Shown in pieces: positions 35,150 through 44,104 of a stretch of 64,000 bases of DNA. The stretch lies in contig JAEUHI010000047.1 in assembly GCA_016795385.1 (NCBI GenBank), positions 124,001 to 188,000 on the forward strand, in the 5' to 3' direction. The position numbers were made by a program, and so were the translations under genes. The stretch is from Verrucomicrobiales bacterium (GTDB lineage: Bacteria > Verrucomicrobiota > Verrucomicrobiia > Verrucomicrobiales > DEV007). Every line of letters starts with the position of its first letter. Position 1 is the first letter of the stretch. The notes under the pieces are model-generated. The model was not told the origin of the DNA and did no database searches. It worked only from the letters and a program-made list of their open reading frames with translations.

Positions 35150-35977
35150 TCAGTCTTCACCGGCCTCGCGCCGCGCCGAGGCACGGTAGTTGGCCCGCTT
35201 GTACTGGGCGGCGAGCAGGGCCATGATGTGCGTCATGGCAGCCTCGAGCTCGGCGATCAGTTTCTGCACCTTGCCGCGGAAAAGGGAGTAGAAGATCAGC
35301 GCCGGAATGCTGATGATGAGGCCGGCGGCAGTGGTGATGAGGGCCTGGGCGACGCCAGGGGCTAGCTCCATGTGCTGCACGCCGGAGGATTTTCCGATGC
35401 TCTCGAAGCTCTTGATCATCCCGACGACGGTGCCGAGCAGGCCAACCATGGGAGCGACGCGGCCGATGTCATTGAGGTAGCTGATCCGGTTGTTGAGGAT
35501 GCTGGCCTGCCGCGTGCCCTCGGCCTCGGTCACCTCGCGCACCTCGTCGAAACTGGCGGTGGGGTTCTTCGTGGCGAAGTCGAGGGTCTTGTAGACGATG
35601 CGGGCGATGCATTCGTTCTCGCGGTTGCAGACGGCGATGAGGCCGAGGTAATCCTGCTTCCGGATGAGGGCGTCGGCGGCGTTCATGAATTTGTCGCTGA
35701 CGACGGTGCCCTGGCGGATCGTGAAGGTGTAGAAGATGATCAGGAGAACCGCGAGGAAAGAGAGCGCGGCGAGGGGAATCATGAGGACGGGCCCGCCCTC
35801 CATGAAATAATCCAGCATCGTCTGGGTGTAATCGGCCGCGCTCGGCTCGGCGGCGGTCGCCGCCGAGGGAGCTGTGGGAGCCGCTGCGGGCGCATTGGCG
35901 GGGGCGGCCGGCTCCTGCGCCGGAGCGGCGGCACTGACGAGGAGCAGGATGAGGGCAAGAAGGGAGCGGTAATTCAT
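35150..35977 (-). CDS. MotA/TolQ/ExbB proton-channel family protein
   Basis: 275 residues from ATG 35977, which gives a signal sequence followed by an Ala/Pro-rich periplasmic linker, as in ExbB proteins with an extra N-terminal part. Three transmembrane segments are visible: GGPVLMIPLAALSFLAVLLIIFY, then APMVGLLGTVVGMIKSFESIG and ALITTAAGLIISIPALIFYSLF, with the family motif GLLGTVVGM. It is the first gene of the ExbB-ExbD-TPR unit, divergent from the exopolysaccharide operon across an AT-rich region. Confidence 0.93.
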   Translation of the reverse strand: MNYRSLLALILLLVSAAAPAQEPAAPANAPAAAPTAPSAATAAEPSAADYTQTMLDYFMEGGPVLMIPLAALSFLAVLLIIFYTFTIRQGTVVSDKFMNAADALIRKQDYLGLIAVCNRENECIARIVYKTLDFATKNPTASFDEVREVTEAEGTRQASILNNRISYLNDIGRVAPMVGLLGTVVGMIKSFESIGKSSGVQHMELAPGVAQALITTAAGLIISIPALIFYSLFRGKVQKLIAELEAAMTHIMALLAAQYKRANYRASARREAGED

Positions 35978-36306
35978 CCGGGATGAGCGGGTCGGGAAGG
36001 GGGAGCGCGTATGCGGCGCGTTCCAGGCCCGGGCGAACTCGCGGCCATCGACGCCCCCCATTCAGCCTCCCCGGAAACGGGAGACCTTACTCCCTCCTTT
36101 CCCCCTTGCAAACCCTCGGTCGGGGTTCCGGAAGGAAATTGAAATTCCGCGCAGTCAACAACTTCAAGCTTCTTGAAATATGAAATTTATGATAATTTTA
36201 GCAAATATCTTGAACCTCCCGATTTTGTGCGGTAATTTTCTAATAATCATAATTTCCATTCATTCGGATCCTGAAACTCCGGATTTTGGGATTTCCCACG
36301 AGACCA
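35978..36306. other. Divergent intergenic region, AT-rich in its second half
   Basis: A 329-base gap separates the ExbB start from the exopolysaccharide operon. The first part (to about 36115) is GC-rich like the rest of the window and shows nothing I can name. From about 36134 to 36290 the base composition changes to strongly AT-rich, unlike any other stretch here. It holds the promoter-like elements listed separately. No ORF in it looks coding. Confidence 0.8.
36163..36238 (+). promoter_or_regulatory. Candidate promoter and palindrome for the exopolysaccharide operon
   Basis: TTGAAC at 36210-36215 and TAATTT at 36233-36238 are 17 bases apart, a good sigma-70-like spacing, 68 bases before the ATG at 36307. 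Upstream, TTCAAG-CTT-CTTGAA (36163-36177) is a perfect 6-base palindrome that could be an operator. The intervening DNA is AT-rich and could bend or serve as an UP element. Confidence 0.5.
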
Positions 36307-38454
36307 ATGAACCAATTTGGCGCAGGGCCGACCCAGCCCGCCTCTTCCGAAACGCTGTTCCCGGGCTTTCCCACCCTGGATCTGGGACGGCTTGTTTCCG
36401 TCGTCTGGCGGCGTCTCTGGCTGGCGATGCTGGTGGCGGGAGCTTTCGTCGGGCTGGCGTTGGCCTACGTGATGCTGGCGCCGAAGGTCTATGAATCGAC
36501 GGCGGTGATCTACGTCGATCCGAAGAATGAGGGGGCGGTCTTCGAGGGACTGAAAGGCGTGCGACAGGCGAGCTGGGAATCTCTCGATGCCCTGAAGTCG
36601 ATGGCCGAGGGGATCCGCAACGGCACGGTCATTCTCCGGGTCGTGGAAACGCTCAAGCTGCGCGAGGACGCGGATTTTCTCCCTCCGAAGCCTGGAGGCT
36701 ACGCCGATGCCGAGCTTGTCGAGATGATCGGGAAGCGGGTGAAGGCGGATCTCCGCCGCGGGACACGTCTCATCGATGTCTCGGTGCGTGATCGGTCGCC
36801 GGAGCGGGCCCGCGCGATGACGGCAGCCTTCATCGAAGAGTTCCAGAATCTCATCCGCGAACAGAATCTCGATTCCGCCGAGAAATCGCGGACGACGCTC
36901 GAGCGCGAGGCGGCGAATCAGCTCGCCCGCGTCCATGAGGCCGAGGAAAAGCTGCAGGAATTCCGCAAACAGCATTCCGATGTCGCCCTTGATGAAAACC
37001 GTGATCTCACCTCGACCAAGCTGGAGGATCTCGACAAACTCCTCAGTGGCGCGGCCAATGACGTGCTCTTGAAGAAAGCCGAGTACGAGCAATACAAGAC
37101 GATCCCGCCCGCCGAGATCGAGCGGGTCTTTGAAATCGGCGAATTCGGCAGTCAGGATCACGTGCAGAAGCTCATCCTCGCCCGCAACCAGAAGCGTGCC
37201 GAGTTCGTCCGCATCAAGGAGCAATATGGGCCGGACCATCCGACTTTCCAAGCCTACGAAGGCGACCTGCGCGGCCTCGAGGAAGAGGTGAAGCTTGTGG
37301 CCACGGGCATCGGGGAATCCATCGAGAAGGGATATGCCCGCGCCGTCGAGCACGAGAAGACGCTGCGCGAGACGGTGCAGGAGCAAAAACTGACGCTGAT
37401 CGAGGTCGACGGGATCATGAAGGAATTCCGCACCTTGCTGCGCGGCGTCGAGGCGGCCTCGGCGACCTACGAGCGTCTGCTCGATCGCATCAACGACACG
37501 GAAGTGACCGAGGCGGTCGACGAAACGGTGGTGCGCACCTTTTCCGAACCGCTCGTGCCGAACAAACCGGTTTCGCCCAAGAAGACGATCACGGTCGCGG
37601 CGGCGGGGGTCTTCGGGACGATGTTCGGACTCGCCCTCGTCATCGCCATCGGTCTGCTCGATCGCACGCTCCACAGCCGCAAGCAGGTCGAGTCGACGCT
37701 CGGACTGGCGGTCTTGGCCGAGGTGCCGCGGGCCTTCGCGCAGGATCGCGAGCTCGGTGAATCGCTCTTTGTCACTCGCGATCCCTCGTCGCTCGTGAGC
37801 GAGGGGATCCGCTCGCTACGCACCTCGCTCTCGGCATACGCGCCCCGCAGCGTCATGGTGACGAGTCCCTCGCCCGGGGAAGGCAAGAGCTTCTGCGCGG
37901 CGAATCTCGCGGTGCTCCAGGCGAACATGGGCTACCGCACCCTGCTCGTCGATGCGGATTTCCGGCAGCCGCGCATGGCCGGCATCTTCCTCGATCCCTT
38001 GCGCGGCAAAGCCGGGGAAGGGGCTCTCGCGGCACAGGGTCTTTGTCAGGAAACCGCCTACAAGAATCTTTATCTCATCTCCTGCGGACGTTTCGCCTCG
38101 GACAGCGGCGAGCCGATGAGCGGCGAGATCTTCGCCCGCATGCTGCACGAGGCTTATGCCTCCTTCGACTGCGTCATCATCGACACGAGTCCGATCAACG
38201 CGGTGAGCGACGGCCTCACCTATTCGCGACACGCCGATGCCGTCGTGCTTGTGGTGCGCGCGGGCGAGACGAACGCCGAATCGGCGCGACACGCGATGCG
38301 CGAACTGCAGCGGATGCGTGCCGCCCTCGTCGGCGTCGTCCTCAACGGCATCGATGGATCGGACCTCACCCGCAGTGCCTACGGCGCGGGGATCCAACGT
38401 TCCCTGCCGCCCGCCGGGATGCGCGGCTACACGCCGGCGGGAACGGCGGGCTGA
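36307..38454 (+). CDS. Wzz-type chain-length regulator fused to a BY-kinase-like ATPase
   Basis: 715 residues. N-terminal Wzz domain with a first transmembrane helix (LWLAMLVAGAFVGLALAYVML) and a long coiled-coil region to about residue 410; a second helix (TVAAAGVFGTMFGLALVIAIGLL) follows, then a cytoplasmic ATPase with Walker A SPSPGEGKSFCAANLAV, Walker A' LLVDADFRQPRMAG and Walker B CVIIDTSPINAVSDG. It should control polysaccharide chain length and export. The C-terminal tail has only two tyrosines (SAYGAG, RGYTPAG), not the tyrosine cluster usual for autokinases. First gene of the operon; ATG 36307 is preferred over a TTG at 36286. Confidence 0.92.
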   Translation: MNQFGAGPTQPASSETLFPGFPTLDLGRLVSVVWRRLWLAMLVAGAFVGLALAYVMLAPKVYESTAVIYVDPKNEGAVFEGLKGVRQASWESLDALKSMAEGIRNGTVILRVVETLKLREDADFLPPKPGGYADAELVEMIGKRVKADLRRGTRLIDVSVRDRSPERARAMTAAFIEEFQNLIREQNLDSAEKSRTTLEREAANQLARVHEAEEKLQEFRKQHSDVALDENRDLTSTKLEDLDKLLSGAANDVLLKKAEYEQYKTIPPAEIERVFEIGEFGSQDHVQKLILARNQKRAEFVRIKEQYGPDHPTFQAYEGDLRGLEEEVKLVATGIGESIEKGYARAVEHEKTLRETVQEQKLTLIEVDGIMKEFRTLLRGVEAASATYERLLDRINDTEVTEAVDETVVRTFSEPLVPNKPVSPKKTITVAAAGVFGTMFGLALVIAIGLLDRTLHSRKQVESTLGLAVLAEVPRAFAQDRELGESLFVTRDPSSLVSEGIRSLRTSLSAYAPRSVMVTSPSPGEGKSFCAANLAVLQANMGYRTLLVDADFRQPRMAGIFLDPLRGKAGEGALAAQGLCQETAYKNLYLISCGRFASDSGEPMSGEIFARMLHEAYASFDCVIIDTSPINAVSDGLTYSRHADAVVLVVRAGETNAESARHAMRELQRMRAALVGVVLNGIDGSDLTRSAYGAGIQRSLPPAGMRGYTPAGTAG

Positions 38455-38482
38455 TCCCTTTCTCTTTTTTCTCCAATCCCCG

Positions 38483-39961
38483 ATGAGCGAACCGAGAACC
38501 CAGGAAACCAAGCGCGGCTCCGCGCGCCTGCCTTTGCGACAGACCGCCGAAACTTCGCGGGCGCGTTATCACCGTCTCGTCGCGGGCGCCTTTGTCGTCG
38601 ATCTCCTCATGGTCACGGCGGCCCTCTTGCTCGCGCAGTGGATCCGCTTCGAGACCAAGGTGGCGGAGTTCGGCGTGCCGGTGGAGGACATTTTCCGCGC
38701 CCGCGACTACATCGGGCACATCGTCATCGGCGTGGCCTTGATGATGGCGACGCTGACGAACTTCCGCCTCTACACGCGGGAGAATCTGCTCTCCTACACG
38801 AACACCCTGCGCATCCTCTTCAAATCCTCGTTCGTGTGGATCCTCTGCTACCTCGCCTTGACCCTGATGCTGAAATTCGACCCGCCGATCTCGCGCGTCT
38901 TCTGCGCGATCGGTCTGGTGACGACCTTGCTCATCCTCCCGCTCTGGCGCGGCATCCTCTGGCGCGTCCTCAGCCGTGAGGAAAACTCCGGCAGCCTCCG
39001 CCAGCGCGCCCTCGTCGTGGGATGGAGCCGCGACTTTTCCCGCGCGGTGAAGGTCTTTGGCGAGGCCGCGGATCGCCCCTTCGACATCGTGGGGGTCATC
39101 GCGCCACCCGGAGGGGACTTCCAGGAGGAAGTGCCGCCGCACATGCCCGTGATGGGATCCTATGAATCGCTCGAGACTCTCCTCCAACTCGGCGTCTGTC
39201 AGATGGTGATCGTCGCCGACGATGCCCTGAAGTCGGGCACGCTGATGCACATCGCCTCGATCTGCGAGAAGGAGATGGTCGAGTTCAAACTCGTGCCGAC
39301 CTGTTTCCAGGTGCTGCTCAGCGGGCTGCATCTGGAGTCCGTCGGCGGCATCCCCATTCTCGGCATTTCGCGCCTGCCCCTGCATTCGACCGTGAACCGC
39401 TATGTCAAACGCGGCATCGACCTTCTTGGCGGCCTCGTGGGGCTCGCCCTCGCCGCGCCGGTCATCGCGGTCTTCGGGCTGATGATCTACCGCGAGAGTC
39501 CCGGCCCGATCTTCTACCGCCAGCGTCGCCTCGGAGCGAATGGCAAAACCTTCGACATGATCAAGCTCCGCAGCATGAAGCTCGATGCCGAGAAGACCGG
39601 GGTGGGCTGGACCGTGAAGAACGATCCCCGCTGTCTCCGCGTCGGGGCCTTCATGCGCCGCTGGAACATCGACGAGATCCCGCAGTTCTGGAATGTGGTG
39701 AAGGGCGACATGAGCCTCGTCGGTCCCCGCCCCGAGCGCCCCGAGTTGATCGAGCAGTTCAAGGAAGAGATCCCGCACTACAACGCGCGGCACAACATCA
39801 AGCCAGGCATCACCGGCTGGGCCCAGGTGAACGGGCTGCGCGGCGATACCGATCTCTCCGAGCGCGTCCGCTTCGATCTCCACTACATCGAAAACTGGAA
39901 CGTGCTCCTCGATTTCCAGATCATGTTTCTCACCTTCGTGAAGAGGGAGGGGGCGTGCTGA
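38483..39961 (+). CDS. Polyprenyl-phosphate sugar-1-phosphate transferase (exopolysaccharide initiation)
   Basis: 492 residues. Four N-terminal transmembrane helices (VAGAFVVDLLMVTAALLLAQW and others), a nucleotide-binding-like middle domain (QRALVVGWSRDFSRAVKVF), and the C-terminal catalytic domain: KRGIDLLGGLVGLALAAP, SPGPIFYRQRRLG, FDMIKLRSM, IDEIPQFWNVVKGDMSLVGPRPERPE and PGITGWAQVNGLRG. It transfers the first sugar phosphate to undecaprenyl phosphate on the inner membrane. It starts 28 bases after the Wzz/kinase gene; ATG 38483 gives the expected N-terminus. Confidence 0.95.
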   Translation: MSEPRTQETKRGSARLPLRQTAETSRARYHRLVAGAFVVDLLMVTAALLLAQWIRFETKVAEFGVPVEDIFRARDYIGHIVIGVALMMATLTNFRLYTRENLLSYTNTLRILFKSSFVWILCYLALTLMLKFDPPISRVFCAIGLVTTLLILPLWRGILWRVLSREENSGSLRQRALVVGWSRDFSRAVKVFGEAADRPFDIVGVIAPPGGDFQEEVPPHMPVMGSYESLETLLQLGVCQMVIVADDALKSGTLMHIASICEKEMVEFKLVPTCFQVLLSGLHLESVGGIPILGISRLPLHSTVNRYVKRGIDLLGGLVGLALAAPVIAVFGLMIYRESPGPIFYRQRRLGANGKTFDMIKLRSMKLDAEKTGVGWTVKNDPRCLRVGAFMRRWNIDEIPQFWNVVKGDMSLVGPRPERPELIEQFKEEIPHYNARHNIKPGITGWAQVNGLRGDTDLSERVRFDLHYIENWNVLLDFQIMFLTFVKREGAC

Positions 39962-39972
39962 GAGGGGGGCGA

Positions 39973-39994
39973 GTCATGGGTCATGGGTCATGGG
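39973..39994. repeat. Three perfect heptamers between exopolysaccharide genes
   Basis: GTCATGG is repeated three times without change (39973-39993). Read on the minus strand the unit is ATGACCC, matching the period-7 pattern of the other arrays (T-N-A-C-C). It lies 11 bases after the sugar transferase stop and 15 bases before the GTG start of the next gene. Confidence 0.85.
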
Positions 39995-40008
39995 AAAAGA
40001 CTGATTGA

Positions 40009-41613
40009 GTGATTTTGAACTGGTATCGACAGATTTTTGCGAATGATCAGGCGGAGATCGACGCACCACCGGTGGCGTCCTTGAAGTTCTTCCGCTGGCT
40101 CTTCGTGCTTTTTCTCTTCTCCTTCGTCTTCGATTACAAATCGCCCGATCTCGAATTCGGCGCGACCTCGACGGGTGGGTCGGTCTTCCAGTTCGCCTTC
40201 CTCGGGTTGGCGATGCTCGCGGGCGGATTGGCGACTTTGTTAGGTTTCCGGCATCTCCTCGTGCGGCCCGGGGTCTATCTCGTGTTGATGTGGTGGGGGT
40301 ATGTGATCATGGCGCTCGCCGTGGCTTTTCTCTGGGGGAATGAGTCGGGGCGCGTCCTCCGTCTGGCCATTCCCCTGCTGTTGGTTGGATTCGGGCTGAA
40401 CGCCACCCTCATCGTGGCGGCCTGCGGGATGCGTCCCGGTGAGGCGGTGCGGTGGTTTCTCTTCGCCTGCCTCGTCAACGTCGGATGGCGCTTCCTCTTC
40501 GGCGCGACGATGACGAACACGCCGCTCTCCGAGATCCGGATGGAGATCCTCAGCCCGGCGATCGGCTTCCTCTTCGCCTGGACGGGAGCGGCCTTTCTCC
40601 TCCGTCATCGTTTCACGTGGTGGAGCCTCGTCATTCTCGGCATCCCGCTTTCGGTCGCGGCCATTTCAGTGACGCGTAGTCTCGCCCTGCCCCTCATGGT
40701 CTCGTTCATGACGGCTGCTTTCTGCCTGGTGCTCGCGATGCTCTGGAGGATGTATGATCTCCGTTTTCCCTTCCGGAAGATCGGGCCGCTCGCGGCCATG
40801 GGGGTGGCGATGGTTTTTGTCATTGTCGGGGTCGCCCTCGTGCAACCGAATCTCGCTGATCGCTGGTATCAGCGCATGTTCGACAACCGCGGCGAAGGCG
40901 GCGCGACGACCGAGGATCTCTCCTCGCTGATGCGCAAGGCCGAGGCGAAATCGATGTGGGACATCCTCTCCGAGCAGCCCCACAGCTTCATCTATGGACG
41001 CGGTTTGGGGGCGGCCTACTACTGGGACGAAGATTATTTTCCCGAACTCTTCCTCGTCTATCCGGAGGACCGTCACCAGTTCCCCGACGAGATCTTCAGC
41101 GCGGGCCACAGCATCTGGACTTACACGCTGTTTTCCACCGGATTCATCGGCATCGGTCTCACCCTGCTCTCGTTCTTCATCCCGATGGGACTGAGTCTGC
41201 ACGCCGCCTGGCTGAACTCGCGCACCGTGATGGGTCCTCGGGCGTGGGATTCCTTCCTTGTCTTCCTGCCCTTCATCGCGATGTGGGCGACGCTCAGCGA
41301 GAGTGTCACGCGGAATCCCTTCGACGAGCGATTCACCGGGGTGCTCTTCGCCTTCATGATGGCGCTACCGCAGTTTTTCTACAACCGCGCCTGCTACCTC
41401 CGCTACCGCGAGACGCTCGGCCAGACCTCGCCGCAGATCATTCTCGACGAGGAAACCGCGGCCGGTCTGCACGAGTTCGAGGAGGCGGCCCGTCCTCTTT
41501 TCCAGGGAAGGCGCGAGACCGAAGTCCTGCCGGGCCATGGTGGCGGTCATCACCTCGTCTCGTGCCGCTACGAATTCGAACCCCCGCCCGGGAAGGCACC
41601 GGTAGAGCCATGA
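40009..41613 (+). CDS. O-antigen ligase/polymerase-like membrane protein
   Basis: 534 residues with about ten to twelve hydrophobic segments (RWLFVLFLFSFVF, LLVRPGVYLVLMWWGYVIMALAVAFLW, and others) and a large periplasmic-looking loop around residues 300-360 (YGRGLGAAYYWDEDYFPELF). This topology and its place between the priming transferase and glycosyltransferases fit a Wzy-type polymerase or O-antigen ligase family member. The start is GTG 40009, just after the GTCATGG array. Its stop overlaps the next start (ATGA at 41610). Confidence 0.78.
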   Translation: MILNWYRQIFANDQAEIDAPPVASLKFFRWLFVLFLFSFVFDYKSPDLEFGATSTGGSVFQFAFLGLAMLAGGLATLLGFRHLLVRPGVYLVLMWWGYVIMALAVAFLWGNESGRVLRLAIPLLLVGFGLNATLIVAACGMRPGEAVRWFLFACLVNVGWRFLFGATMTNTPLSEIRMEILSPAIGFLFAWTGAAFLLRHRFTWWSLVILGIPLSVAAISVTRSLALPLMVSFMTAAFCLVLAMLWRMYDLRFPFRKIGPLAAMGVAMVFVIVGVALVQPNLADRWYQRMFDNRGEGGATTEDLSSLMRKAEAKSMWDILSEQPHSFIYGRGLGAAYYWDEDYFPELFLVYPEDRHQFPDEIFSAGHSIWTYTLFSTGFIGIGLTLLSFFIPMGLSLHAAWLNSRTVMGPRAWDSFLVFLPFIAMWATLSESVTRNPFDERFTGVLFAFMMALPQFFYNRACYLRYRETLGQTSPQIILDEETAAGLHEFEEAARPLFQGRRETEVLPGHGGGHHLVSCRYEFEPPPGKAPVEP

Positions 41614-42887
41614 TCACCACTGCCACCATCCTTCTTTCGATCGCGCTCTGGGGCTCTCTCGCGCTCCTCGCGCACACCTATGCGGTCTATCCGATCCTGA
41701 TGCGACGGCTCGCCCGCGGACGGCGTCTTCCGATGGATCGCTTTGAAAATGACGTCGATCTTCCCGAGGTGGCGGTGCTGATGGCGGTTTACAACGAGGA
41801 AAAGGTGCTCGAGGAAACGATCGCCTCCATCCTCGCCTCCGACTATCCGCGCGGAAAGCTCCGCGTTTTCATCGGATCGGACGGATCGACCGATCGCAGC
41901 GAAGCCATCGTCAAGGCCTTTGCCAAGGGCGATCCCCGGCTGCGCCTCGTCGGGTTCGGGGGGCGCAATGGCAAGATCCGCATCATCAACCGGCTCGCCG
42001 AAGGGGCCGCGAGCGAGTTCGCCGATCCTGACAAAGCCCTCTACGTCCTCTGCGATGCGAATGTCACCTGGTCGCCGACGATGTTGCGCCGGCTCGCCGC
42101 GCATTTCAAACGCGACGAAGTGGGGCTCGTCGGGGCGGCCGTTTCCGACCGCGTCCGCGACCATGCCGGCATCGGTGACCAGGAAGAGGCCTACATCGGC
42201 CAGGAAAATGTCGTGAAGTATGCCGAGGGCGTGCTGTGGGGTCGCCTCATGGGGGCTTTCGGGGCCTGCTACGCGATCCGGGCGCGGCTCTTCGTGCCGG
42301 TGCCGGTGCATCACATCGTCGATGATTTCTTTCAAACGATGGCCTGTCTCGAACAGGGCAGCGACGCCATCGTCGAGCTCGACGCGGTCTGCCACGAATC
42401 CGTCTCGACCGACATCCGCGAAGAATTCCGCCGCAAACGTCGCATCGCCGCAGGGAACTTCCAGAACCTCGCGCGTTTCGCGTCGTTCCTCCAGCCTTGG
42501 AACAGCAGTCTGGCCACGACCTTCGCCTTCTGGTCGCACAAGGGGCTCCGCTGGTGCGGACCCGTGCTCCTCGTCGTGTCGTTTTTGTCCTGCCTCGTGC
42601 TGGCGGCGATTCATCCGATCCACTGGCTGCCGCTTGCGGGATTCGCGGGAGTCTTCGCCATGGCCGCGCTCGACCGCGTGCTCCCCGGTCGAAAGGGGAT
42701 CGTGGCGAAAGTCTGCCGCTTCGCCCGCTACTTCCTGTCGATGAATCTCGCGATCGGACTGGGTGGATACGATTACCTCCGCGGTCCCCGCACCAGTGTC
42801 TGGGAGCCGACCCGGCGTGAGACTCCGCTTTCCTCTCCTTCGACGGGGCGCAAGGAGGCGCGCTCGAAACCCGCCCTGCGCCGATGA
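41610..42887 (+). CDS. Glycosyltransferase family 2, membrane-bound
   Basis: 425 residues. An N-terminal helix (ATILLSIALWGSLALLAHTYAVYPIL) is followed by a GT-A domain: VAVLMAVYNEEKVLEETI, FIGSDGSTDRS, CDANVTWSP (metal-binding region), the acceptor-side VDDFFQT and RRKRRIAAGNFQ. Two or three helices close the protein. It adds a sugar to the growing lipid-linked repeat unit on the cytoplasmic side. ATGA overlaps link it to both neighbours (41610 and 42884). Confidence 0.92.
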   Translation: MITTATILLSIALWGSLALLAHTYAVYPILMRRLARGRRLPMDRFENDVDLPEVAVLMAVYNEEKVLEETIASILASDYPRGKLRVFIGSDGSTDRSEAIVKAFAKGDPRLRLVGFGGRNGKIRIINRLAEGAASEFADPDKALYVLCDANVTWSPTMLRRLAAHFKRDEVGLVGAAVSDRVRDHAGIGDQEEAYIGQENVVKYAEGVLWGRLMGAFGACYAIRARLFVPVPVHHIVDDFFQTMACLEQGSDAIVELDAVCHESVSTDIREEFRRKRRIAAGNFQNLARFASFLQPWNSSLATTFAFWSHKGLRWCGPVLLVVSFLSCLVLAAIHPIHWLPLAGFAGVFAMAALDRVLPGRKGIVAKVCRFARYFLSMNLAIGLGGYDYLRGPRTSVWEPTRRETPLSSPSTGRKEARSKPALRR

Positions 42888-44104
42888 AGCGAACTACCGT
42901 GCTCGTGGCCCACCCCTGGATGGCGCGCGGAGGCTCCGAAGCCACCGCGATGTGGACGCTCGCGGCCTTGCAGGAGGATTACGAGGTCACCTTTGTCACC
43001 GCCGCGGCGATGGCGAAAGAGGATTGGGAATCGCTCAACGCCGCCTATGGCACGAGAGTCGATCCGGAGAAATTGCGGTTTGTCAGGGCGCCGGCTCTGC
43101 CCCTCGTGAATGGTCCGCGGCGTCTCTCGCACCTCCAGGTGCGCTACTTCGAGCGTTTCTGTCATCGACTCGCGCCGGAGTTCGATCTGTGCCTCAGTGC
43201 CTACAATCCCCTCTATTTCGGCCGCCCCGCCATCCATCTCGTGGGTGATTTCAGCTTCAGCGAAGAGATGCGCCGCCGCCTCCAATGCCGGGCGAGCGAG
43301 CCCTTGCGCCACCGTGCCACGCCCCTGCGGAAGCTGTATCTCGCGATCGGCCGTTGGATGGAGTTGCCCAAGCCGCCGCTCCGCGAGTGGGGCGATCTCG
43401 TGCTCGCGAATTCGCAATGGGCGGCGCGGCAGCTCGAGGAACATTTCCAGATCAGCCGTCCCGGCGTGATCTTCCCTCCCGTGCCGCTGCCATCCGCTCC
43501 GGCGGGAAGCGACCGCGATCCCTTCGCCTTTGTCGCGCTGGGCCGTGTCGTGCCGGAGAAGGAGATCGAACGCATGATCGACATCCTCGCCCGCGTCCGG
43601 GCGATGGGCTATCCCGTCACCTTCACCCTCATCGGCGATCTCGGTGAGTCCGATTACAGCCGCGGCATCGCCGACCTCGCGGCAAGGCAAGGCGATTGGA
43701 TCGTCACGCCCGGCTTCCTCCATCTCGGTCAAAAACAGACCGTGCTCGCCTCGCACACCTTCGCCCTGCATGCCTGCCGCATCGAGGCCTTCGGCATCGC
43801 CGTTGCCGAAATGGCGGCGATGGGATGCATCCCCTTCGTGCCGACGAGCGGCGGAGCCGGCGAGATCGTGCCTTTCCCCGAACTGCAGTTCACCGAAGAT
43901 GACGAGGCCGTCGCAAAGATCGTCGCCCTTCTCCGCGATCCCGAACGGGTCAAATCACTCGCCGCCGCCATGCCGGGCCAAGCGGTGCGTTTTGCCCCGC
44001 CGAGATTCGTCGAGCGACTCCGGTCGATCGTGCTAGATTGCCTCCGATCCCGCGACGGTTCCCCCCATGAAACTGCTCAGGAAAATCTGCGAGCGTCTCA
44101 CTGA
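42884..44104 (+). CDS. Glycosyltransferase family 4-like (GT-B)
   Basis: 406 residues. The N-terminal half starts TTVLVAHPWMARGGSEATAMW, and the C-terminal donor-binding half has FVALGRVVPEKEIERMIDIL, TPGFLHLGQK and the EX7E motif EAFGIAVAE followed by TSGGAGEIV. This is a typical retaining GT-B enzyme of polysaccharide synthesis. The 3' end overlaps the PIG-L gene by 38 bases. Confidence 0.92.
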   Translation: MKRTTVLVAHPWMARGGSEATAMWTLAALQEDYEVTFVTAAAMAKEDWESLNAAYGTRVDPEKLRFVRAPALPLVNGPRRLSHLQVRYFERFCHRLAPEFDLCLSAYNPLYFGRPAIHLVGDFSFSEEMRRRLQCRASEPLRHRATPLRKLYLAIGRWMELPKPPLREWGDLVLANSQWAARQLEEHFQISRPGVIFPPVPLPSAPAGSDRDPFAFVALGRVVPEKEIERMIDILARVRAMGYPVTFTLIGDLGESDYSRGIADLAARQGDWIVTPGFLHLGQKQTVLASHTFALHACRIEAFGIAVAEMAAMGCIPFVPTSGGAGEIVPFPELQFTEDDEAVAKIVALLRDPERVKSLAAAMPGQAVRFAPPRFVERLRSIVLDCLRSRDGSPHETAQENLRASH

